Source: Candidatus Poribacteria bacterium (GTDB lineage Bacteria > Poribacteria > WGA-4E > PCPOR2b). Taken from it: a stretch of DNA of 64,000 nt. The number at the start of each line of letters is the position of its first letter. Position 1 is the stretch's first letter. The translations under genes were made by a program, and so were the position numbers. Where the stretch lies: positions 18,713-82,712 of the forward strand of contig JAJECO010000063.1 in the NCBI GenBank assembly GCA_022822005.1, written 5' to 3'. Positions 26,840-35,900 of this stretch are shown here, piece by piece. Below the pieces are notes generated by a model. The model worked only from the letters and a program-made list of their open reading frames with translations. It had not been told where the DNA came from and searched no databases.

Positions 26840-27976
26840 CTAATGCGGTGCAACTCTGAAATGTTTCACCACGTCTTCATTCAATTCAAATCCCAATCCC
26901 GGACGGTTAGGCACTTCGATGAATCCGTCTGGATCGACCTCTACCGTTGGTGTCAAGAGTTCGGAGATGATTGGCGAATCGGGGAATGCGATGGGCGTCT
27001 CGAAATACGGCATGTTCGGCAATACCGCAGCGAGATGAATTTCTGCTGCCACTCCGACGACGTGACACCACGCATGTGGAACGCAGATTAGCCCCCTACG
27101 ATAGGCGGCTTCAGCAATCCGCGCGATCTCTCGAATCCCGCCCGAACGGACTGAACTGGGCTGGACCACATCCACGCGTCCCTTCTCCATAATATCCTCA
27201 AACTCGAACCGGGTGGTGAAACCCCAATCACCTACCGCAATGCGGGTGTCTACCGCATCCGCCAACCGGGCGTAACCGGGGAGATTGTCCGCCGGTAGGG
27301 GCGCTTCGATAAAATACGGACGGTACTCCTCGATTGCACGGATCGAGGCGATGGCTTGGCCTACCTCGTACCAGCAGTTCTGGACATCGATCAGGATTTC
27401 TCTGTCCTCACCGATTGTCTCGCGCACGGCTCCTACGATCTCAGCATCGCGCTGTATGCTGACGTGCCCGAAACCGCCGGGCCACTCCTCCAGTTTCATT
27501 GCGCGGAAGTTCCGATCCTTTGCCAGCGTAAAACGCTCAATAATCTCTGCTACATCCTCACCCGGCGGATAGACGGTCGCATAAGGCATCACCTTCTTTT
27601 TAATTTCACCGGCTTCCCGCACAGTACAGCAGGCGTGCCAGATCAGTTCGCAGACCGGCTTACCGAGTGCCTTGCCTGCAATATCCCAGAGTGCGGTCTC
27701 CACCGCGCCGATGGCTGCGATGGTAACGCCACGTCGTCCAAATAAACCGGTGGCGGAGTACATCTTCTGCCAGAGCCGTTCAACCTGCAGTGGGTCTTCG
27801 CCGCCCAGAAGCCCTTGTAAGCCACCATCGGTGCGGATAATGGCGTCGATCACCAGCGACGGCGATTCCGCCTGCCCAATCCCGGTGATGCCCTCATCGG
27901 TATGTACGCGCACTAAGGTTTCGTCCGCTTTGCCCGGATCTGACAACGCAATGGTTTCTATTTCTGTAATTTTCAT
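26840..27976 (-). CDS. Enolase-superfamily enzyme (mandelate racemase/muconate lactonizing group)
   Basis: A 378-residue enzyme with the capping domain at residues 1-120 and a modified TIM barrel after it. Metal ligands can be placed at the strand ends: LIDVQN (Asp), FIEAPLP (Glu) and AVGDW (here Asp in place of Glu or Asp). A lysine in RAMKLEEW and a histidine in VPHAWCH are the likely acid/base residues. Most relatives dehydrate sugar acids, which is the best guess here. It is the first gene of a run with ltaE and an MFS transporter. Confidence 0.84.
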   Translation of the reverse strand: MKITEIETIALSDPGKADETLVRVHTDEGITGIGQAESPSLVIDAIIRTDGGLQGLLGGEDPLQVERLWQKMYSATGLFGRRGVTIAAIGAVETALWDIAGKALGKPVCELIWHACCTVREAGEIKKKVMPYATVYPPGEDVAEIIERFTLAKDRNFRAMKLEEWPGGFGHVSIQRDAEIVGAVRETIGEDREILIDVQNCWYEVGQAIASIRAIEEYRPYFIEAPLPADNLPGYARLADAVDTRIAVGDWGFTTRFEFEDIMEKGRVDVVQPSSVRSGGIREIARIAEAAYRRGLICVPHAWCHVVGVAAEIHLAAVLPNMPYFETPIAFPDSPIISELLTPTVEVDPDGFIEVPNRPGLGFELNEDVVKHFRVAPH

Positions 27977-28192
27977 TATATTTTCGTTCCTCGTTTCTGA
28001 TACATTGGGATTTCCTTCAATGGCGGATTATAGCACGCGTTCCGAAGTCGAATCAAGTGGATTGCGGTTGGCTAGCGGTTCTCCATAAGATGGTGAAGAT
28101 CGAGTCATTTACGGGCAAGGAAACCTCACCCCTCCTACGATTGAGATAGATCCTTCCCTCGACCCTGTTGAGGCATACATAGGGCTCCATAG

Positions 28193-28211
28193 GGGTTGGG
28201 TTTCCCAACCC
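28193..28211. repeat. Short perfect hairpin
   Basis: GGGTTGGG and CCCAACCC surround a three-base loop in the gap between the enolase-superfamily gene and the GH4 gene. It is one part of a repeat-rich gap (27977-28411) with no gene. Confidence 0.5.
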
Positions 28212-28264
28212 GTTGGGCGCTGTGCTTTAATTTGTATAACGGTTACGGCATACGGCGTATTGCT

Positions 28265-28390
28265 CTGTCAAGTAAATTATGACAAGTCACTCCCTGCTCG
28301 GCTTGGATAGCCATATCCAAGCCCGATTTGCGGCGGTGTTGTGGATTTGTCAATCCACAACGAGCAGGACCATTAGCATTTATCTGACAG
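28265..28390. repeat. 126-bp MITE-like element, copy A
   Basis: Imperfect terminal inverted repeats CTGTCAAGTAAAT and ATTTATCTGACAG bound the element. Inside, CCTGCTCG and CGAGCAGG form a second inverted pair that encloses two strong hairpins, CTTGGATAG/CTATCCAAG-type and TTGTGGATT/AATCCACAA. Copy B at 40491-40623 matches over the whole length and a fragment lies at 6447-6477. It codes for nothing, so it is a non-autonomous dispersed repeat. Confidence 0.8.
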
Positions 28391-28411
28391 TGTAGTATGC
28401 CTGCTACTATC

Positions 28412-29776
28412 TTAGGAGAAAAACCGGGGAAGCAGTTCTTTTGACGCGAGGAGCAATTCATCAAGCATCGCTTCCGCTTTGTCGGGTAGGATTGCCATCT
28501 CATCAATCAGCAACGCCTGAAGCGCGAGGTCCCGGTCTCCCTTGACTGCGGCATCGGCGACCAATTCGTGCCACACGAACCGTTTCTCCAGAATGCCTTT
28601 AAGCACCGGCGGTGCTTCCCCCATCTGTATTGCCCGTACGCCCCCTGAGTCCGTTACGCCCTCCAACTCAACTTCAGCCGTCGCCGGGAGGTTGGTGATT
28701 GCGCCCTGATTGGCGACGTTGACAATAAAAACCTCGCGACGCCCATTGGCAATGGCACCGATGAGGCTCGCAATGCCCTCGCCGGTGATCGAGTTGTCCT
28801 GCGCGTCGGGAAGTTCGATCTCGTCCAGAAGTGCCTGATACTCCTTAAAGAAGTCGGCGCGGATCTCAGGTTCGGCGGGCGCTGCGGTCGGTTTCCCGGT
28901 TTCGTATCCGTGTCCCAAAAGGCTCTCGTACATGCCATAAGGTAAGTTCTTCGGTCCGCCCTGCACCTGTGTCAGAAACGGGTAAAATTCTATGATGTGA
29001 TCGTCGGACGGATAAACGATGTGGTATCCGTAAATCTGCGACAACCTCGCACTGAGCACTCGTCCTTTCGGCGCTTGGCGTTCAGCGACACGTCGCATCA
29101 ATTCTGGATACATGTCTTCTCCCTTGTGGAGGACGCGGGTGAACCAGAAGTAATGATTTGTTCCGACCCACCTGCAATCCAACTCTGTCGGCGGAACACC
29201 GAGGATTTCTGCCGCATACGCGATTCCCGCTTGCACGCCGTGGCAGATGCCGATGACGTTCACATCGGTATGCTTGTGCATAGCGCGTAACAACGTTGCC
29301 ATCGGATTTGAGTGGTTAAACATGATAGCGTTGGGACAACGCTTCTCCATGTCCTGACAGATGTTGATGTAAGCGGGAATTGACCGTAGTGCCATCATCA
29401 TCCCTGCGGGTCCACAGGTGTCACCGATCACTTGAGAGATACCGTATTTCTCTGGAATGCGGATATCGGCGTTGTGGAAGTACGAATTATAGACATTCCG
29501 CGTGATCTCTGCACCGCTTCCGCCAATCGAGGAGATTGCGAAATCTGCACCGTCAACGGCGTCTGCAAGGTCGATTGTCGAACGAATTTTGAATCTCGTT
29601 CCTGCAACCTCTGCTAAACGCCTCCCCATCCCCGCCATTCTTTCAACTTTTTCGCTGTCGATGTCATAGAGAGCAAGCTCCGAATCGTTCAGATCTTGAC
29701 TCAAGAGCAGATCTGGTATTGCGCGACGGAAATAGAGGCTTCCACCGCCGAGACATACAATCTTTTTCGCTGGCAT
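28412..29776 (-). CDS. Glycoside hydrolase family 4 enzyme
   Basis: A 454-residue NAD- and metal-dependent glycosidase of the MelA/AglA/LplD group, which cleaves by an oxidation-elimination route. The Rossmann start is KKIVCLGGGSLYF. The metal-binding cysteine and histidine are in NVIGICHGVQ near residue 178, after the family sequence FNHSNPMATLLRAM, and a second histidine lies in WVGTNHYFWF near residue 208. The precise sugar (alpha-galactoside, galacturonide or glucoside) is not clear. It is transcribed alone on the minus strand; no phosphotransferase or sugar transporter is adjacent, which favours an unphosphorylated substrate. Confidence 0.88.
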   Translation of the reverse strand: MPAKKIVCLGGGSLYFRRAIPDLLLSQDLNDSELALYDIDSEKVERMAGMGRRLAEVAGTRFKIRSTIDLADAVDGADFAISSIGGSGAEITRNVYNSYFHNADIRIPEKYGISQVIGDTCGPAGMMMALRSIPAYINICQDMEKRCPNAIMFNHSNPMATLLRAMHKHTDVNVIGICHGVQAGIAYAAEILGVPPTELDCRWVGTNHYFWFTRVLHKGEDMYPELMRRVAERQAPKGRVLSARLSQIYGYHIVYPSDDHIIEFYPFLTQVQGGPKNLPYGMYESLLGHGYETGKPTAAPAEPEIRADFFKEYQALLDEIELPDAQDNSITGEGIASLIGAIANGRREVFIVNVANQGAITNLPATAEVELEGVTDSGGVRAIQMGEAPPVLKGILEKRFVWHELVADAAVKGDRDLALQALLIDEMAILPDKAEAMLDELLLASKELLPRFFS

Positions 29777-29944
29777 AATAGTACCTCCGTGATGAAATGA
29801 ATTAGGGTTTGGGGATGGTTCTTTTCGTGTGAATTCAGTTTGAACGAACAGGAAATCGCCAACAGGGTTTGAACCAGCCCGGAATTTGTACGCATTGTAT
29901 GACAGGTCTCAAAGGTTGTCAACAGGAAGGATTCGGTTTTGATG

Positions 29945-29973
29945 TTGAGTTTTGTCGGCTCCGATTGTATAAT
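29945..29973 (+). promoter_or_regulatory. Sigma-70-type promoter for cytochrome b gene
   Basis: TTGAGT (29945-29950) and TATAAT (29968-29973) are separated by exactly 17 bp, about 58 bp before the start codon at 30031. Confidence 0.68.
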
Positions 29974-30030
29974 TTGCACAGAGTTCAACGACAATTTAGC
30001 CGAGCGCGTTTTCAAGGAGGGGACACACCG

Positions 30031-31191
30031 ATGAATAGTCGAATAAGCGCATTTTTGGCGGATCGATTGCCTCTTAAGAATGTGGAGAACCACATTAAAA
30101 AGCCGCTGCCGAAACATATCAACTGGCTGTTTTCGCTTGGTAGCATGGCAGCCTTTCTGCTAATCCTTCAAGCTGTTACCGGCGCGTTTTTAGCGTTCTA
30201 TTATTCTCCTTCGCCGGACCACGCGTATGACGCCGTGAACTATATTAGCAAGGAGGTGCTGTTCGGCGGCTTTGTGCGCGGCTTGCACCATTGGGGTGCC
30301 AGTGTGCTGGTGATTGTCGTGTTCCTGCATCTGCTGCGCGTCGTGGCCTACGCGTCCTATAAACCGCCAAGAGAGATGACGTGGGTGACCGGAGTGTTGA
30401 TGCTCCTGATTGTGTTGGGCTTCGGCTTCACAGGCTACCTCCTGCCGTGGGATCAAAAAGCGTACTGGGCAACCGTGGTCGGCGTTAAAATTGCCGGTAC
30501 TGCCCCTGTCATAGGGGACTTTGTGGCGAAGGTTCTCCGTGGTGGGGAGGAGGTCGGTGCGGTTACGCTTACCCGATTTTATGCGCTGCACACAATCTGG
30601 CTGCCGTGGCTCGCTTTTGGACTGATCGCCGTGCATCTGTTTTTCGTGCGCTATTACGGTTCGGCGGGAACCCCGAAAAACACCCCCGAAGATATGCGGT
30701 CAGGCAAACCGTTTTATCCAGATCAGCTCTTTGAGGATGCGGTCGCGATCCTCATCCTGTTTATCGTCCTTGCCTCAATGGCAATCTTTGTTCCCGTGCC
30801 GCTCGAAGAGCTTGCCGATCCAACCGATGCCAGTTACGATCCGCGTCCGGAGTGGTATTTCCTGTTTTTGTTCCAACTTCTCAAGTATTTCGAGGGACCG
30901 CTTGAGGTGGTTGGTACTTTTGTGATTCCTACCGTTGGGTTTGTTCTACTTCTGTTCCTTCCCTTTTTGGACAGGAAAGAAGAACGGACTTCCTTGCTGA
31001 AACGCCCGGTTGCGCTTACGGTCACCTGTCTGTCCGTTGTGCTGATTATGTTGCTCACTATTCTTGGGGCGATTGCGCCGAGACTGGAGCCTGTCCCTGA
31101 ACAACCTCCCGCGGCTGAACAAACAGCGCCGAGTCAAGAGACTCCGGAGAAAGCGGAAGAAGAGGCGGTTTTTGATTTTGGATTGGATTAG
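30031..31191 (+). CDS. Cytochrome b of a bc/b6f-type complex
   Basis: A 386-residue integral membrane protein. The N-terminal half has the four-helix haem-binding bundle, with histidine pairs in LHHWGASVLVIVVFLHLLR near residue 90 and in ALHTIWLPWLAFGLIAVHLFF near residue 190. The C-terminal half corresponds to subunit IV, with PEWYFLFLFQLLKYF (the PEWY quinol-oxidation motif) near residue 272. The end is a proline- and glutamate-rich tail. AAGGAGG marks the start at 30031; open sequence upstream is non-coding. No Rieske or cytochrome c gene is adjacent. Confidence 0.9.
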   Translation: MNSRISAFLADRLPLKNVENHIKKPLPKHINWLFSLGSMAAFLLILQAVTGAFLAFYYSPSPDHAYDAVNYISKEVLFGGFVRGLHHWGASVLVIVVFLHLLRVVAYASYKPPREMTWVTGVLMLLIVLGFGFTGYLLPWDQKAYWATVVGVKIAGTAPVIGDFVAKVLRGGEEVGAVTLTRFYALHTIWLPWLAFGLIAVHLFFVRYYGSAGTPKNTPEDMRSGKPFYPDQLFEDAVAILILFIVLASMAIFVPVPLEELADPTDASYDPRPEWYFLFLFQLLKYFEGPLEVVGTFVIPTVGFVLLLFLPFLDRKEERTSLLKRPVALTVTCLSVVLIMLLTILGAIAPRLEPVPEQPPAAEQTAPSQETPEKAEEEAVFDFGLD

Positions 31192-31237
31192 AAGTTTGGT
31201 TAGATTGAAGGATATATTGAGAAAGCTACTGGACATT

Positions 31238-31302
31238 GTTTGAATCCCGGATTAAACAGTGTCCGCGTAATCCTTTAATCCGTGATAATCCACGATTCAG
31301 AC
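31238..31302. repeat. Imperfect 65-bp inverted repeat
   Basis: GTTTGAATCCCGGATTA at the left is nearly complementary to TAATCCACGATTCAGAC at the right. It lies after the cytochrome b gene and may help termination. Confidence 0.5.
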
Positions 31303-31430
31303 AATCTTTCCATTCATTGTTTCGCTCCGTCAATCCTACCCAATCTTTTTTCCTTTGCATACCCCACCTTTAGTCCAACTCCATCGGTAAATCTTGATGC
31401 GTCTGTGTCCCAATAGTCCCCGCTTAATCC

Positions 31431-31460
31431 TTGACACGCCTCCTTCTAATATTCTATACT
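31431..31460 (+). promoter_or_regulatory. Sigma-70-type promoter for the large exported protein
   Basis: TTGACA (31431-31436, perfect) and TATACT (31455-31460) are separated by 18 bp, 27 bp before the GTG start at 31487. Confidence 0.68.
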
Positions 31461-31486
31461 GTCTGACTGCAAAAGGAGGCTGTAAC

Positions 31487-33847
31487 GTGGTACGACAGAC
31501 AGCGCCAACAGTGCCATTCACCGAAACGTCCCGGACCGAGATTCGACTCCTTCACGTTTTAGCGATCTCCCTGATAGCGTGGGCGTGTCTGTTGCAACCT
31601 GTATCTGCCCAACATACAGATCCGTTGGGGAACCCTGTCTTCGATAAGAGCGGGAAGGAGCTGTATACGATCCAAGCGCGCTTTGGTGTGTTGGGAGGGG
31701 ACTCGCTCCTGCGCCGTGACTCGGAATTTAGGAGTAAAACGAGCAACCGGAACTTTTTCACCTTCAATATTCCGGGCGAAAATGTGCTCCACCAGTTGAC
31801 GGTCGGTAACTTCCCGACCAAATTTTCGAGTTTCACACTCAACAAGGAACTGTTTGATGCAGCCCGTTGGAATATAACAGTCCCGAAAGCGGGTGGCAGG
31901 GTCTCCGCGTTTGTGGGGCGGGTAACGAACAACACCTTCGCGCTATCCGGAGATCGGGTCAGGCCGATTGAAAACAGGGATATTGTGAGTAGTTCCGACT
32001 GGTTCATGGCGGGGTTGCGGGCGGAAGCAAATCTTGGTGCCCACGGCGTCCGATTGGGTTCGTTGCCGGAGTTCACCATGCCGTTGCCCAGGGTCGGATT
32101 TAACTATGTGAACCGTTTTTTTACCAACTACGATCTCACCCGCACGACCAACCCGTTTCGGGGGGTTACCATTGCCAATCCGCCGCCGGAGTTGTACCTG
32201 CGTTTCAGCGACGCCTCGCCAGAAAACCCCGGCGGTGCACGGGTTTATCGTGTCCGCGTGTTTATCGATGATGTCTTGGAGTACGACATTGTCGGGGGCA
32301 GGGAACTGCCCGGTGTGCTGCTGTTCCCGAATGACAGTATGCGAGGCGGAGATTCACGCTGGGTGGATGGCGAAGGGACGTTTACCTATCGATTTTTTCT
32401 GTTCAGTCCGCAGGCGATCGAGAGTGTGCGGTTTGAGGTTGATATCGCCAACGATTACCAAGTTGAACTGTCAACAAACAATCAGGATTTTCACGTTGAA
32501 CTGAGTGCGGCGGGCAACGTTAAGGACGAATCGAATCGCAGGATACATCGGTTCGAGTATGGCGAATTGACCGATGAGGCGACGATGGGGTTCGATCTTC
32601 AGACGACGCTGCTCGGATTTTCGATTGAAGCAGAACGTGCTTGGTATGTGCAAACGAAACAGTATCCACTCCTCAGCGGTAAGCGGGACCACCGCACAAC
32701 CGGTGCTTGGTTCATCGATGTAAATCGGAACTTCGGTCCCGTTACGTGGCGCAGCGAGGTTACACGGATTGCCCCTTTCTATACCGCAAGGAATTTCATA
32801 GATGATAACGACGACGACGATCCCTATGCGGATTCCCGCGAGCCGGAGATTCTGATTTCCGGGAACACAAAGGACGATCTGGATGGCGATCGGGTCAAGG
32901 ATTGGGATGACGATTTTCTGCTGTTCTTCGCCGATCCGCCGAGGTTTCGGTTAGGTCTCAACCGTGAGTCAATTGATTTCAACAACAATGGTCAGCCGGA
33001 CAACTTGGAGGACGACGATAAGCCGAACTACCGTTACGATTACGACGAGGGCTCTTCTGGGCATCACACCTACTTCAAGATTGAGCTACCGTTTATCGAT
33101 GGGCTTTCGGTGCTGCCCGGATATTATGCGAAACATCTCATTCTTCAACACAAGAGCGCGAGAGGATGGTATAATGTTCTATCTTACGCGCCGAAGTCGA
33201 TTCCCCATTTTGGGACGATTCTCTTTCGTTATACCTTTCGCCGATCTCGCGATATTATCCCGGATGATGTTGTGATTCGTAGTACAGGCGAAATAATTGA
33301 GGATGATCTGGCGCTCCAAAGATATCTTGGTAATATCTTCACGATGGTTGTTGATTACCAAGATATCAAGAATCTCACAATCCGCAGCAAGTTCAAATAT
33401 CAGCGGGATACTTTATTCCACAGCGGTCAGCGGGTTATTGATACTGCCTTGATTAACCAGATCCGCTACGACTATAAAGTTCGTGAAGACCTGACCATTT
33501 CTCCAGCATTTCGGAGCGATCGGAACATCGGTTATACGTTTCCTTTTGATAAACGGTCTGCTTTTGATACCATCCGAAACGCTTATATCTTGACCTTGAC
33601 CCATCAAGTTGCGGCGCAGTTACAATTGAGTGCGGGCGCACAATTTTTGACTTGGCGTGATTTCAACGATGCACAACGCAATTTTAACCGGACTGTTAGC
33701 TTTTTGGAGCTTGTGCTTCAGGGTGATGCCTTCGGGCAGCGAATGGGGCTGCTGATAACTGCTGATTACATTATCCAGAATTTCCTTGAACCAATTGGGG
33801 GCGGAGAAAGACACACGAACATTGGGATCTCACTGTTCTTACTGTAG
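31487..33847 (+). CDS. Large exported protein, possibly outer-membrane
   Basis: I do not recognise a family for this 786-residue protein. The GTG start at 31487 is chosen because AAAGGAGG lies seven bases upstream and a promoter ends just before it; the open frame continues upstream to an ATG without such support. A signal peptide is evident (hydrophobic stretch, cleavage near VSA-Q, about residue 41). The middle (about residues 440-530) is rich in aspartate, including DLDGDRVKDWDDD and DFNNNGQPDNLEDDD, which resemble calcium-binding thrombospondin type 3 loops. The C-terminal part alternates aromatic and polar residues and ends in LFLL, as outer-membrane beta-barrels do. Confidence 0.62.
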   Translation: MVRQTAPTVPFTETSRTEIRLLHVLAISLIAWACLLQPVSAQHTDPLGNPVFDKSGKELYTIQARFGVLGGDSLLRRDSEFRSKTSNRNFFTFNIPGENVLHQLTVGNFPTKFSSFTLNKELFDAARWNITVPKAGGRVSAFVGRVTNNTFALSGDRVRPIENRDIVSSSDWFMAGLRAEANLGAHGVRLGSLPEFTMPLPRVGFNYVNRFFTNYDLTRTTNPFRGVTIANPPPELYLRFSDASPENPGGARVYRVRVFIDDVLEYDIVGGRELPGVLLFPNDSMRGGDSRWVDGEGTFTYRFFLFSPQAIESVRFEVDIANDYQVELSTNNQDFHVELSAAGNVKDESNRRIHRFEYGELTDEATMGFDLQTTLLGFSIEAERAWYVQTKQYPLLSGKRDHRTTGAWFIDVNRNFGPVTWRSEVTRIAPFYTARNFIDDNDDDDPYADSREPEILISGNTKDDLDGDRVKDWDDDFLLFFADPPRFRLGLNRESIDFNNNGQPDNLEDDDKPNYRYDYDEGSSGHHTYFKIELPFIDGLSVLPGYYAKHLILQHKSARGWYNVLSYAPKSIPHFGTILFRYTFRRSRDIIPDDVVIRSTGEIIEDDLALQRYLGNIFTMVVDYQDIKNLTIRSKFKYQRDTLFHSGQRVIDTALINQIRYDYKVREDLTISPAFRSDRNIGYTFPFDKRSAFDTIRNAYILTLTHQVAAQLQLSAGAQFLTWRDFNDAQRNFNRTVSFLELVLQGDAFGQRMGLLITADYIIQNFLEPIGGGERHTNIGISLFLL

Positions 33848-33907
33848 TGCGCTGCCTTAATCAGAAACCAATAAATCCAAATAGAACAATTAAAAGGAGT
33901 AACAACC

Positions 33908-34873
33908 ATGCAAGGACAACCGTGGGATGAAATGCAGCCGTACATTCGACTCATTACCCCCAAGCGTATTATTATAGTTGTTGTTATTTTGCTTGCTATC
34001 ATTGTATCCCTGACCAGTATGTACACCGTGGAAGCGGATGAGCTGGCTGTGGTGCTACGGTTTGGCAAGTACATCGAGACGACGCAGCCCGGCTTGCGTT
34101 TTAAGCTGCCATTTGGCATTGACCAAGTCATAGGCGTTCCTGTGGAAAGGGTGTTCAAGGAGGAATTTGGGTTTCGGACGCTCCGTGCCGGGGTTCGTAC
34201 CCAATATGATCCCAGAGACTATTCTGACGAATCGCTGCTATTGACCGGCGACCTCAATATCGCTGATGTTGAGTGGGTGGTGCAATATCAGATCAGCGAA
34301 CCGCAAAAGTTTCTGTTTGCCATCCGTGATGCGACGCGTTCTCTGCGTGATCTCTCTGAAGCCGTCATGCGAACTGTCGTCGGTGACCGCACTGTTACAG
34401 AAGTGTTGACGGTCGGGCGTATCGAGATCGCCGCTGAGGTGAAACAGCGCCTCCAAGAATTACTGGATCGGTACAACACCGGTTTGCGCCTTGTGAACGT
34501 TACCTTGCAAGATGTGAATCCCCCGGAAACAGTGAAGCCCTCTTTTAATGCTGTTAATGAGGCAAAACAGGAGAAGGAGAAACTAATCAATGAAGCGCGG
34601 AAGGATTATAACGAATCTGTCCCCAAAGCCAAGGGTGTCGCGAAACAGCAGATTTTAGAGGCAGAGGGGTACGCGCTCAAGCGTGTCAATGAGGCGAGAG
34701 GGGATGCCGACCGATTCAACGCGATTCGACGAGAATATCAGAATGCCAAGCCGGTGACCCGTCGTAGGCTCTATCTGGAGACTATGAAAATGGTGCTGCC
34801 CAAGGTCAAGGAAATCTATGTCATCGATGGTAAGGCGAATAGTCCACTCCCAATTTTACAACTCGATAAATAA
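33908..34873 (+). CDS. hflK: HflK-like SPFH/band 7 membrane protein
   Basis: A 321-residue protein with one N-terminal transmembrane helix (about residues 18-40) and a periplasmic SPFH domain starting YTVEADELAVVLRFGKY. HflK and HflC form a cage around the FtsH protease and modulate its activity. The C-terminal coiled coil (EAKQEKEKLINEARKDYNE) is typical. The N-terminus lacks the long glycine-rich region of enterobacterial HflK. The hflC gene follows after 30 bp. AGGAGTAACAACC gives the ribosome binding site. Confidence 0.9.
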   Translation: MQGQPWDEMQPYIRLITPKRIIIVVVILLAIIVSLTSMYTVEADELAVVLRFGKYIETTQPGLRFKLPFGIDQVIGVPVERVFKEEFGFRTLRAGVRTQYDPRDYSDESLLLTGDLNIADVEWVVQYQISEPQKFLFAIRDATRSLRDLSEAVMRTVVGDRTVTEVLTVGRIEIAAEVKQRLQELLDRYNTGLRLVNVTLQDVNPPETVKPSFNAVNEAKQEKEKLINEARKDYNESVPKAKGVAKQQILEAEGYALKRVNEARGDADRFNAIRREYQNAKPVTRRRLYLETMKMVLPKVKEIYVIDGKANSPLPILQLDK

Positions 34874-34903
34874 CAATTTTCATCTCCCGAAAGGACGTCT
34901 ACG

Positions 34904-35878
34904 ATGAACCCTAAACCACTGATATCGATAATAGTCATTCTCATCATCGCTATTCCCTTAGCTTCAAATATATTCTATACAGTTCGTGAAGATGAACAGG
35001 TGGTGATAACCCAATTTGGTGAAGCCATCAAAACAACCAATGAAGCGGGACTGAAGGTAAAAACACCATTCATCCAGAAAGTCCAACGTCTGGAGAAACG
35101 GATTCTTGAATGGGACGGTTCCCCCAACGAGATAACGACGAAGGATAAGCGGTTTATCTGGTTAGACACCACTGCACGCTGGCGCATTACAAATGCCCTT
35201 GCATTCTACGAGAAATTCCGAGGCGGGAGTCCAGAAGGGCTTGCCCAATCTCGGTTAGATGACATCATTGATTCGGCTGCCCGTGATTTGGTGACGGGCC
35301 AACTGCTGGTCGAAGTTGTGCGTAACTCAGACCGTATTCTGGATCTCAACCTGGAGGAGTTGGACCAAGATGAAGGAAGCGGTGATAGCGAACCGCTGGA
35401 AAGTATTTCGGTAGGACGGGATAAAATTGCGAAAATGATCCTTGAAAAGGCACAACAGAGCACCCCTCAAGACTGGGGCATAGAATTAATCGATGTGCGG
35501 ATTAAGCGGATCAACTATGTAGAAACGGTCCGTCGAGAGGTTTTCGCCCGAATGATTTCCGAACGGGATCGGATCGCCGCCAAGTACCGGTCAGAGGGTC
35601 AAGGCGAAGCTGCAGATATCATGGGGCAGAAGCAGAAGGAGTTGGAGCGCATTCAGTCTGAAGCGTACAAAACGGCGGAGCAGCTGAAAGGTGACGCTGA
35701 CGCGCAAGCGATTAAGATTTATGCGGAATCGCACGGCAGAGATCCGGAGTTTTACGCGTTCCTTCAAACGCTGGAAACTTATCGCAGCACAATCGATGCC
35801 AATACCAAGCTGATTTTGTCGACGGATAGCGACCTCTACAACTATCTCAAGGATGCCGGACTGACAGGCAGGCGTTAG
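34904..35878 (+). CDS. hflC: HflC-like SPFH/band 7 membrane protein
   Basis: A 324-residue partner of the preceding HflK. One N-terminal transmembrane helix (residues 5-26) is followed by VREDEQVVITQFGEAIK, the usual HflC opening. The family sequence YGIELIDVRIKRINY appears here as WGIELIDVRIKRINY near residue 195, followed by the coiled coil around SEGQGEAADIMGQKQKE. Compared with the average HflC, there is an acidic insertion (DEGSGDSEPLE) near residue 160. Confidence 0.92.
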   Translation: MNPKPLISIIVILIIAIPLASNIFYTVREDEQVVITQFGEAIKTTNEAGLKVKTPFIQKVQRLEKRILEWDGSPNEITTKDKRFIWLDTTARWRITNALAFYEKFRGGSPEGLAQSRLDDIIDSAARDLVTGQLLVEVVRNSDRILDLNLEELDQDEGSGDSEPLESISVGRDKIAKMILEKAQQSTPQDWGIELIDVRIKRINYVETVRREVFARMISERDRIAAKYRSEGQGEAADIMGQKQKELERIQSEAYKTAEQLKGDADAQAIKIYAESHGRDPEFYAFLQTLETYRSTIDANTKLILSTDSDLYNYLKDAGLTGRR

Positions 35879-35900
35879 GGTTGGAAAGGGATAGACGCGG

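Noticed and set aside
29869..29895. GGTTTGAACC stretch as a tRNA T-arm
   Set aside because: No acceptor, D or anticodon arms can be drawn around it.
29869..30030. N-terminal extension of cytochrome b
   Set aside because: It overlaps the promoter, has no family match, and AAGGAGG marks the ATG at 30031.
31394..31486. ATG start of the large exported protein
   Set aside because: The promoter at 31431-31460 lies inside this extension, and the GTG at 31487 has a better ribosome binding site and gives a normal signal peptide.
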